The notes under the pieces are model-generated. The model was not told the DNA's origin. It did not search any database and saw nothing but the letters and a program-made list of their open reading frames with translations. This document shows positions 16,648-24,245 of a stretch of DNA of 64,000 nt, piece by piece; the stretch's first letter is position 1, and every line of letters starts with the position of its first letter. The position numbers were made by a program, and so were the translations under genes. The stretch is from Chryseobacterium sp. ZHDP1 (GTDB lineage: Bacteria; Bacteroidota; Bacteroidia; Flavobacteriales; Weeksellaceae). The stretch is from NCBI RefSeq assembly GCF_018603435.1, contig NZ_CP075682.1, positions 1,178,001 to 1,242,000 of the forward strand, read 5' to 3'.

Positions 16648-18975
16648 TTATTTTGTCCAGTTGATTTTGGAATGTTTCACATCGGATGAATTGGTTCCGA
16701 TCATGATATCAAATTCACCCGGTTCCCAGTCGTATTTCAGGTCTCCATTGTAGAATTTAAGGTTTTCCGGAGTAATATCGAAGGTGACTTTTTTAGATTC
16801 TCCTTTTTTCAACATTACTTTCTGGAAGCCTTTCAGTTCTTTTACGGGTCTTGTGATGCTTCCTACCATATCTCTGATATAAAGCTGAACTACTTCTGCT
16901 CCATCATAATTTCCGGTATTCGTTACAGTAACGGATGCCTGAATGGTCTGATTTCCTTTTGGATTTGCATTGGAAACTGTAACATCAGAATAATTGAATT
17001 TTGTGTAACTTAACCCATAACCGAAAGGATACAACGGCGTGTTACACTCATCCATATAATTGGAACGGAATCTCTGGTATTCACATTTATCAACCAGCTT
17101 CTGATCTAACGGGCGTCCTGTATTTTTAGCATTGTAATAGATTGGAACCTGCCCTAAACTTCTTGGGAAAGTCATCGGTAGTTTTCCTGAAGGATTTACT
17201 TTTCCGAACAGCACATCCGAGATTGCATTTCCTGCTTCGGAACCTGCAAACCAGACATTAAGAATTGCATCCGGAGTATCTTTAATGTTTGTTAAGGCTA
17301 AAGGACGACCTGTGAAAAGAACTACTGCAATTGGCTTTCCTGTCTTTTTTAGTTCATTTAAAAGATCTACCTGAGACTGAGGAATGGTAATTTCTGTTCT
17401 TGAAGACGATTCTCCGCTCATTTCAGCAGATTCTCCGATTGCCAGAACAATAACATCGGATTTATTGGCAACATCTACCGCTTCTTTTAATAAAGCTTCT
17501 TTTGAACGGTTGTCTCTGTCGGTTTTTTTACCGTGCGCTGCATAGATATCTTCCAGTTTTGCATCATAATCAATATTTGCTCCTTTTGCAGAAAGGAATT
17601 TCACTTCTTTACCGAAGTTTTCCTGTAATCCCTGCATCAGATTAACGGCTTTCTCATGTTTTGCTGCAACGCTCCATGTTCCTGCCATGTTCAGAGAGTT
17701 ATTTACCAATGGTCCGATTACGGCAACAGTTCCTGATTTTTTCAAAGGCAAAACCTGATTGTCGTTTTTCATCAAAACCATAGACTGTGCTGCTGCATTT
17801 CTGGCAATGTTTCGGTTTTCCATATTGTACACCTCTTTTGCAGCCAGTTTTGCATCTCCGAATTTATATGGATCTGAAAATAAACCTAAGTCGTATTTCG
17901 CTTCAAGAATTCTCTTTGCTGCCATATCGATCTCAGCCTGAGTCACTTTTCCTTCTGCCAAAGATTTTTTTAACGTCGTTAAAAATCCTTCACCTACCAT
18001 ATCCATATCAATACCTGCTTTTAAAGCCAATGCGGAAACTTCCTGAAGATTTCCCATCCCGTGATCTACCATTTCGTTGATTCCGGTATAATCGGTTACT
18101 ACGAAACCTTTGAAATTCCACTTGTTTCTTAAGACTTCAGTCTGCAGCCATCTGTTTCCTGTTGCAGGAACTCCGTCCACTTCGTTGAAAGAGGCCATTA
18201 CAGAAGCTACTCCTGCATCTACTGCTGCTTTGTAGGGCGGAAAATATTCGTTGAACATTCTTACGTGGCTCATATCGACTGTGTTGTAGTCTCTTCCTGC
18301 TTCACCTGCGCCGTACAGCGCGAAATGTTTAACGCAAGCCAGAATATTGGTTCCGTTGGCAAGATCTTTTCCCTGATAACCATAGACCATATTTTTTGCA
18401 ATTTCGCTTCCTAAGTATGGGTCTTCACCGGAACCTTCAGAAACTCTTCCCCATCTTGGTTCGCGGGAAATATCCACCATTGGCGAGAATGTCCAGTTGA
18501 TTCCGTCGGAAGCTGCTTCTTTAGCGGCAACTCTTGCCGACTGCTGAACTAAATTCATGTCCCATGAAGCGGCTAATCCCAATGGAATCGGGAAAGTGGT
18601 TTCGTAACCGTGGATGACGTCCATTCCGAAAATCAATGGAATTTTAAGACGGCTGTTTTCCACTGCCACTTTCTGAACGGCTCTGATTTTATCTGCTCCT
18701 TTTATATTGAAAAGCCCTCCTACTAAACCCTGTTCGATTTTTTTTCCGATGTCTGAACTTTTAGCCAAACCGGTTGTAAAATCTCCTGAACTTGGTAAAT
18801 TAAGCTGTCCGATTTTTTCATCTAAAGTCATTTTCGACAAAAGATTATCCACAAAAGCTTTCTTTTTAGCCTGATATTGAGCCGTCTGATAAGACTGAAC
18901 GGGTTTCGTTACCATTTCCTGTGCCGAAAATACAGGAGCCAATGCTAAAGTGGCGATTACAATTAACTTTTTCAT
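16648..18975 (-). CDS. bglX: GH3 beta-glucosidase (BglX type), secreted
   Basis: The 775-residue exported enzyme has a signal peptide ending FSA before Gln19. A GH3 N-terminal barrel (about 45-370) carries KHF (216-218) and the catalytic nucleophile Asp295 in FVVTDYTG. The GH3 C-terminal domain (about 400-620) includes GESAEMSGESSSR, and a fibronectin III-like domain (about 680-765) follows. It releases glucose from the non-reducing end of beta-gluco-oligosaccharides, probably in the periplasm. It is the last gene of the PUL and should finish off the oligosaccharides made by the GH144 proteins. GH3 enzymes next to GH144 in Bacteroidota can act on sophorose-type beta-1,2 links. This link type is inferred from context. 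Confidence 0.94.
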   Translation of the reverse strand: MKKLIVIATLALAPVFSAQEMVTKPVQSYQTAQYQAKKKAFVDNLLSKMTLDEKIGQLNLPSSGDFTTGLAKSSDIGKKIEQGLVGGLFNIKGADKIRAVQKVAVENSRLKIPLIFGMDVIHGYETTFPIPLGLAASWDMNLVQQSARVAAKEAASDGINWTFSPMVDISREPRWGRVSEGSGEDPYLGSEIAKNMVYGYQGKDLANGTNILACVKHFALYGAGEAGRDYNTVDMSHVRMFNEYFPPYKAAVDAGVASVMASFNEVDGVPATGNRWLQTEVLRNKWNFKGFVVTDYTGINEMVDHGMGNLQEVSALALKAGIDMDMVGEGFLTTLKKSLAEGKVTQAEIDMAAKRILEAKYDLGLFSDPYKFGDAKLAAKEVYNMENRNIARNAAAQSMVLMKNDNQVLPLKKSGTVAVIGPLVNNSLNMAGTWSVAAKHEKAVNLMQGLQENFGKEVKFLSAKGANIDYDAKLEDIYAAHGKKTDRDNRSKEALLKEAVDVANKSDVIVLAIGESAEMSGESSSRTEITIPQSQVDLLNELKKTGKPIAVVLFTGRPLALTNIKDTPDAILNVWFAGSEAGNAISDVLFGKVNPSGKLPMTFPRSLGQVPIYYNAKNTGRPLDQKLVDKCEYQRFRSNYMDECNTPLYPFGYGLSYTKFNYSDVTVSNANPKGNQTIQASVTVTNTGNYDGAEVVQLYIRDMVGSITRPVKELKGFQKVMLKKGESKKVTFDITPENLKFYNGDLKYDWEPGEFDIMIGTNSSDVKHSKINWTK

Positions 18976-19021
18976 AACTCTATCTTCTTTTAATTATAGT
19001 TCTATTTTTAATTTTTTTATC

Positions 19022-19131
19022 TAAACGAAAAGTTGAAAAGTTTTTTTTAATTATCCTGTCCATTTTCTGTTCGCGTAGGTAATTTTATAAGCTAAGTATG
19101 AAGTATTCATTCAGCAAACACTTTTCGTTTA
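19022..19131. repeat. 12-bp perfect inverted repeat upstream of bglX
   Basis: TAAACGAAAAGT at 19022-19033 is matched exactly by its reverse complement at 19120-19131, with 86 bases between. It fills the leader between the esterase and the GH3 gene. It could be a pair of half-sites for a regulator or a long-range stem. Confidence 0.6.
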
Positions 19132-19146
19132 ACGATTTATACTAAA

Positions 19147-19854
19147 TTATTTCTCTTTTCTTTTTGACAGCATCCATTCGTATAATTTAGGATTGGAATA
19201 GGTTGAATCCCAGGAATTGTGATTGTCATTCGGGAAAACTGTTAATTCGGCAGAGGGATTGACAGGATGCAATGCCTGATAAAAATTAAATGCATTTTCC
19301 GGTAAAACAACATCATCCATTCCGCCATGAAAGATTTTCATATTCAGATTTTTGTACTGATGGATGTTTGCGTACATTAATCTGTCTGTAGGTGCGCAAA
19401 CCGGAATGACCGCCGCAAACATTTCGGGATGTTCCATTGCTAGTTTCAGTGTTCCCCAACCTCCCATTGAAAGTCCGGTAAGGTAGATTCTTGAAGGATC
19501 CACTTTATATTTTGACTGAATTTCTTTTATTAAATTATAAACTGTTTCTGTATCCCACCATGTATTTTCCGGACATTGAGGTGCTAAAATTGCCACCGGT
19601 TCTTTTATTAAGTTTTTATAGGTAAACGGACTGTGCACTTTTACGATTTCCAAATTATTGCCTCTTTCTCCAGAACCGTGAAGAAAAACAATAAGCGGAA
19701 CGTTTCCTTTTGCATTCTGAGGAAAATCCAGAATGTAAGAAATTTTTTCCTGTCTTTTTACTTCTTTGTTGAGTTCTGCTTTTATTTCCTGCGCATTTGC
19801 TTTTAAAGAAAATAAAAACGGCAGCAACAAAGCGTATTTTAATTTATATTTCAT
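19147..19854 (-). CDS. secreted alpha/beta-hydrolase esterase of the PUL
   Basis: The 235-residue protein has a signal peptide ending KANA before Gln22 and a compact alpha/beta-hydrolase domain. The oxyanion-hole segment is VFLHGSGERGNN, the nucleophile elbow GLSMGGWGT, and the final histidine lies in NDNHNSWDS. It resembles the prolyl-oligopeptidase/phospholipase-carboxylesterase group often found as carbohydrate esterases in PULs. Its place between GH144 and GH3 suggests it removes acyl groups from the glucan or its oligosaccharides. The acyl group cannot be predicted. Confidence 0.87.
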   Translation of the reverse strand: MKYKLKYALLLPFLFSLKANAQEIKAELNKEVKRQEKISYILDFPQNAKGNVPLIVFLHGSGERGNNLEIVKVHSPFTYKNLIKEPVAILAPQCPENTWWDTETVYNLIKEIQSKYKVDPSRIYLTGLSMGGWGTLKLAMEHPEMFAAVIPVCAPTDRLMYANIHQYKNLNMKIFHGGMDDVVLPENAFNFYQALHPVNPSAELTVFPNDNHNSWDSTYSNPKLYEWMLSKRKEK

Positions 19855-19903
19855 ATTAGAATTTGTATGTTTTGGTTGTTACAATTTAACCATTCTTTTT
19901 TAA

Positions 19904-20007
19904 TAGCCCCGATTGCAGCATTTGTCTGAGCTCATTTTAGAGTTTCGGCGGCGGCTTCGCCGCCGCCGAAACTCTAAAATAGCGAGTGCGGAAAGCGGGA
20001 AATAGCT
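19904..20007 (+). repeat. structured interspersed repeat, copy B (inside the PUL)
   Basis: The flanks are nearly the same as in copy A: TAGCCCCGATTGCAGCATTTG on the left and AGCGAGTGCGGAAAGCGGG-AAATAGCT on the right. The inner stem has a different sequence, 22 bp perfect (19934-19955 with 19959-19980), closed by TTC. The outer arms AGCCCCG (19905-19911) and CGGG/GCT (19996-20007) pair as in copy A. It starts ten bases after the GH144 stop on the transcribed strand, inside the PUL transcript. Confidence 0.9.
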
Positions 20008-20017
20008 TCTGAAAAAA

Positions 20018-21406
20018 TTATTTAATATGATATTTTTCCGATTTGAAGCTTAATTTCTTTAATCCCTGTTGAATTTCAGGTGCATTCATGAATAATTTCC
20101 ACAAAAATCCGGTTCTGTAGTTTTCTATCATCGGCGCAATCGTTCCCTGATCAATCGCGAGATATCTAGGCGTTGTCCAATTGTTGTAATGAATAGACGT
20201 TGCATCATAAGGTCCCGCAGAGCCAATAAATTCAGGTTTTTGGGTGTAAATAAATCTTAAAAAATCCATTGATTCTTTCGGAGAATACGGAAAGCTGCTC
20301 AATGCCGCAGTAGGAGTAATTACACCACGGTCATTTTGTGGAAAGTGCGCGTCATATCCCGCAGTTCCGTCTTCATTTCTTGAATAACTGGCGGTTAACC
20401 CCCAATAATTGGGTCCATATCCTTTCCAGTTTTTGGGATTTTCAACGCAATATTTGTAATCAATAAGAACCTGATTTTTATTTAAATCAAAATAGTTTTT
20501 AATTAATTTATCTGATAAGTTCGTCGGATCCAAACCGATATAAGAATAATGCGCCCAAAATAGAGGTCCTCCATATTCTGCTGCTCCATTGTGTTTTACA
20601 TACATTGGAAGACCATATTTTTCTTTATCTGAAAGGTAGGTTCTATTTCTTGTCCAGCCTTTGTAGTAGGTTTCAGCATCAATCGGATAAGTAGGTGACG
20701 AAGCGGCTAAAATATAGGTAATTAAACATTCGTTGTAGCCTTCCAACGGGAAGTTCATTTCCCACTGATAATCGGGCGACCAATGCCAGTAAAGGACTTT
20801 CTGTCCACCTTTTGTGTACCAGTTCCATTGAATTCCTTTCCAAAGTTCATCACATTTTTTTGCTAAAGATTTTTCTTCAGTATTTCCGTTTTTAAAATAT
20901 TCACGAACCATTAAAATTCCTGAAGTTAAGAAAGCGGTTTCCACCAGATCTCCTCCATTGTCTTTTTTCCCGAACGGCACTGTTTTTCCAGTTTCGCCAT
21001 TGATCCAGTGCGACCAGGCTCCTTTATGACGATCTGCTTTTGCAAGAAAATCCATCATGGTACTCAATCTTTTTACCGCATCTTTTCTTGGAATAAATCC
21101 TCTTTCTACACCCACTAAAATGGTTGCCAATCCAAATCCTGATCCTCCTGTCGTCACAACGTGCTTATCATTATCCGGATAGATATTATCTTCGTGATAG
21201 CGTTCTCTTCCCAACATGGAATTGGGTTCTGCATAGTCCCAAAAATACTTTAAAGCATCTTTCTGAACTTTATCCATTAACTGCTCGTCTGTGACATTGC
21301 TTTTTACAACCTGAACTTTTGATGCTTCCTGAATGGAAGTCTGTGAGTTCTTACACGAAACCGAGAGTGATGATATAGTGATGACTGAAAGTATTATCCT
21401 TTTCAT
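20018..21406 (-). CDS. GH144/glucoamylase-family lipoprotein, PUL copy 2
   Basis: The 462-residue lipoprotein has Cys18 in the lipobox SLSVSCKN. One (alpha/alpha)6 domain follows at about 40-450, of the glucoamylase Pfam type (PF10091) that includes GH144, a family founded on a Chitinophaga endo-beta-1,2-glucanase. Motifs shared with the neighbour are DALKYFWDYAE, TTGGSGFG, KDNGGDLVETAFL with acidic candidates, TAALSSFPY and AIDQGTIAPMIENY. It probably cuts the glucan at the cell surface or in the periplasm. The precise activity (endo, or exo releasing disaccharide) cannot be decided. It lies 13 bases after its paralog. Confidence 0.85.
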   Translation of the reverse strand: MKRIILSVITISSLSVSCKNSQTSIQEASKVQVVKSNVTDEQLMDKVQKDALKYFWDYAEPNSMLGRERYHEDNIYPDNDKHVVTTGGSGFGLATILVGVERGFIPRKDAVKRLSTMMDFLAKADRHKGAWSHWINGETGKTVPFGKKDNGGDLVETAFLTSGILMVREYFKNGNTEEKSLAKKCDELWKGIQWNWYTKGGQKVLYWHWSPDYQWEMNFPLEGYNECLITYILAASSPTYPIDAETYYKGWTRNRTYLSDKEKYGLPMYVKHNGAAEYGGPLFWAHYSYIGLDPTNLSDKLIKNYFDLNKNQVLIDYKYCVENPKNWKGYGPNYWGLTASYSRNEDGTAGYDAHFPQNDRGVITPTAALSSFPYSPKESMDFLRFIYTQKPEFIGSAGPYDATSIHYNNWTTPRYLAIDQGTIAPMIENYRTGFLWKLFMNAPEIQQGLKKLSFKSEKYHIK

Positions 21407-21419
21407 AATTTAATTTTGT

Positions 21420-22808
21420 TTAAAATCCATACTGTGTAGAATGGAATCCTAATTTTATTAATCCCTGCTTCACGTCTGGCGCATTCATAAATAACTGCCA
21501 TAAAAACTGGCTTTTATAATTTTCTACCATTGGTGCAATCGTTCCCTGATCTATTGCGAGATATCTTGGCGTAACCCAATTGTAATGAACAGAATAAGCA
21601 TCGTAAGGTCCTGCAACACCTACATATTTATTATAATTTTCATTATACAGAAATCTGAGCATATTCATACTTTCCGTTGGTGTGTAAGGCATACTCGATA
21701 ATGCTGCTGTAGGAGAAATTATTCCTAAATCGTTATTTGGCTGATGTGCAGCGTAATCGTCTCCTCCTGTATTTGGATTTCTGGAATAACTTGCTGTAAG
21801 TCCCCAACTTTTTGAATTATAACCCTGCCATCCTTTTGGATTAGCAACGCAGTACTGATACATTATTTTGGCATGATTGGTTGTAGCATCGCCATAATTT
21901 ACATATTCATCCGACAAGCCTCTCGGATCTAATCCCAAAAATGAATAATGTGACCAAAACATAGGACCTACTGTACCATTCGCACCATTATGATTCACTA
22001 CAAGAGGTAATCCGAACTGTGATCCTGTATTTTTTATACTTCCGCTTCTTGCCCATCCCTGCTGATAAACAGGTTTAGCGATTGAATAGTTTGGAGATGC
22101 AGCAGCCATGACATAGGTAATTAACGTCTCATCAAAGCCTCTTAACGGCATATTCATCTGCCAATCATAATTGGGAGACCAATGCCATGTAAGCATATTG
22201 GGAGCTGCGGGATTTTGCGTGTACCAGTTCCATTCAATTCCTTTCCATAGCGCATCAGCTTTCTGAGAAATTGCCAGTTCTGAAGCATCTGAAGAATTTT
22301 TAAAATATTCTCTCACACAGATAAGTCCCTGTGCAAGAAATGAAGTTTCTACCAAATCTCCTCCATTATCTTTCTGGCTGAAAGGTATAACCTGACCGTT
22401 AGTTCCATTGATCCAATGCGGCCATGCTCCATGAAAACGATTGGCATTCTGAAGGAAATTAAGAGAGGTTGTTAATCTGGAAACCGCTTCAGCTCTGGAA
22501 ATATATCCGTTTTTAATACCCACTAAAATAGTCATGAGTCCAAAACCTGAACCACCGGTGGTTACAATATTTGCATCCTGAGACGGATTATCTGTGTGAT
22601 ATCGTTCTCTTGCTAATTTTGATCCCGATTCGGCATAATCCCAAAAATACTTTAAAGCATCTTTTTGTACCATTTCGATGAGTTGTGCATCGGTGTAGTT
22701 GTTGGTGGGAGCTGTTGGATTTTGCTGGTTATTTACAATATCTTCAGAAGAACAACTGCCACATAAATATATGGCAGTTGTTAGTATTATAAAATTTTTA
22801 ATTCTCAT
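21420..22808 (-). CDS. GH144/glucoamylase-family lipoprotein, PUL copy 1
   Basis: This is a 462-residue paralog of the next gene, the same length. Its lipobox is YLCGSCSSED with Cys19. It shares DALKYFWDYAES, TTGGSGFGLM, KDNGGDLVETSFL and AIDQGTIAPMVENY with its partner but differs in many surface loops, for example NPAAPNMLTWHWSP and the MPLRGFDETL region. It follows susD by five bases, so translation is probably coupled. Two tandem copies suggest a division of labour, one on the polymer and one on oligomers; this is inference. SusD-linked lipoproteins of this type are usually surface-exposed in Bacteroidota. Confidence 0.85.
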   Translation of the reverse strand: MRIKNFIILTTAIYLCGSCSSEDIVNNQQNPTAPTNNYTDAQLIEMVQKDALKYFWDYAESGSKLARERYHTDNPSQDANIVTTGGSGFGLMTILVGIKNGYISRAEAVSRLTTSLNFLQNANRFHGAWPHWINGTNGQVIPFSQKDNGGDLVETSFLAQGLICVREYFKNSSDASELAISQKADALWKGIEWNWYTQNPAAPNMLTWHWSPNYDWQMNMPLRGFDETLITYVMAAASPNYSIAKPVYQQGWARSGSIKNTGSQFGLPLVVNHNGANGTVGPMFWSHYSFLGLDPRGLSDEYVNYGDATTNHAKIMYQYCVANPKGWQGYNSKSWGLTASYSRNPNTGGDDYAAHQPNNDLGIISPTAALSSMPYTPTESMNMLRFLYNENYNKYVGVAGPYDAYSVHYNWVTPRYLAIDQGTIAPMVENYKSQFLWQLFMNAPDVKQGLIKLGFHSTQYGF

Positions 22809-22813
22809 GAGGA

Positions 22814-24235
22814 TTAGTATCCAGGATTCTGAACAAGTACCCCATTGCTTTGATTAATTGCGTTTTGCGGTATTGGGAATACTTCGTTTTTCCCGGCAAC
22901 AAATCCATAACTTCCAAGGACGCTGGCTGCCTGTCCCGTTCTTACAAGATCCACAAATCGGTCTCCTTCCATCGCTAATTCTACTCTTCTCTCTTTCCAT
23001 ATCGCGGTACGTAATGCAGATTGTGAGGTTGCAGTTGTAACCGGTAACATAGCTCTCGTTCTCACTTTATTTAAGTTCGTGATCGCGGTTGCAGAATTTC
23101 CTAATTCATTTGCCGCTTCTGCATTAATTAGCAATACTTCAGCAAATCTTAAAATTCTTATATTTTGTCTGGAGCCATATCCGCAAGAAGTATTATTTAA
23201 ACTTTTAGGAACATACGCCTTCTGATTAAATGTTTTTACTGATAAAGGATCTCCAACCGCAATAACATCTCCTTCCGGAGTTGTTTCTCCGTCTCTTAAG
23301 ATCGTAAGCTCTTTTCTGATATCTCCGGTTTCAAACGCCGCTTCCAGAGAAGGTGACGGTGTGAAGAAGCCCCATCCAAACTGTCCTCTTACTCCCTGAA
23401 CTTCTGCATATTGACTTCCTCCTAATGAAGAACATTCACAGTCTACTTCAAATACAGATTCCGGACCGAATTCTCCTGCAATTCTGAAAAGGTGGTTGAA
23501 ATCAGGATCTAGTGAATATCCCATTGCAATTACCTGGTTAGAAGCATCGTATGCCTTCTGGTAATCTTTTTTATACAAATAAACTTTTGATAGTAATCCT
23601 AGCGCTGCACCTTTGGTAACTCTACCCTGATCCGCAGCAGAATAAGTCTGAGGCAGGACCTCTGAAGCTGAAATTAAATCTGAAATGATAAAATTATACA
23701 CCTCTTCTTTGGATTTTCTAGGGATGTTATAATTTAAATCTGAAGGAATACCATCAAAAATAGGAACCCCTCCATAAATTCTTACCAGATTAAAATAGAA
23801 ATATGCTCTCAGCATTTTAGCCTCTGCAAGAAGTCTCTTTTTTAATGTTTCGTTCATGGTAATCTTTGGAATGTTACTGATTACCTGATTACATCTCGCT
23901 ACAGCATTCCACTGACCTGTCCAGTATCCTTCCACTCCGCCATCGGAAGCAGTGTAAGTAAATTGATCATAAGCAAGCATAAAGGATGCATCTCCCGGGT
24001 TTGAACCTTTCAGGACGTCATCCGCAGGAACACCAAAAACATATTGAGACGGAAATGCAGAGTTTTCCCAGCTTCTTAGAAAGCTATAAATAGCAGTCGT
24101 CGCAGAGACAGCATCAGCTTCGGTAGTAAAGAAATTATCAGCTTCGTTTTTAGTTTCCGGTTTTATATCTAAATAATCATTTCCGCAAGATGATGCAAGA
24201 AATAGACTTAATAACAGTATTGATACTTTTTTCAT
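22814..24235 (-). CDS. SusD/RagB-family outer-membrane glycan-binding lipoprotein
   Basis: The 473-residue lipoprotein (lipobox LASSCGNDYLD, Cys17) has the usual SusD layout. An N-terminal TPR-like part contains LLAEAKMLRAYFYFNLVRIYGGVP and the RITKGAALGLLSKVYLYKKDY-type segment VTKGAALGLLSKVYLYKK. A C-terminal half includes ILRFAEVLLINAEAANELG and ends FPIPQNAINQSNGVL. It forms a lid on the SusC pore and captures glycan on the surface. It lies ten bases after susC, so the two form the transport pair of the PUL. Confidence 0.96.
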   Translation of the reverse strand: MKKVSILLLSLFLASSCGNDYLDIKPETKNEADNFFTTEADAVSATTAIYSFLRSWENSAFPSQYVFGVPADDVLKGSNPGDASFMLAYDQFTYTASDGGVEGYWTGQWNAVARCNQVISNIPKITMNETLKKRLLAEAKMLRAYFYFNLVRIYGGVPIFDGIPSDLNYNIPRKSKEEVYNFIISDLISASEVLPQTYSAADQGRVTKGAALGLLSKVYLYKKDYQKAYDASNQVIAMGYSLDPDFNHLFRIAGEFGPESVFEVDCECSSLGGSQYAEVQGVRGQFGWGFFTPSPSLEAAFETGDIRKELTILRDGETTPEGDVIAVGDPLSVKTFNQKAYVPKSLNNTSCGYGSRQNIRILRFAEVLLINAEAANELGNSATAITNLNKVRTRAMLPVTTATSQSALRTAIWKERRVELAMEGDRFVDLVRTGQAASVLGSYGFVAGKNEVFPIPQNAINQSNGVLVQNPGY

Positions 24236-24245
24236 TTTTTTAATT

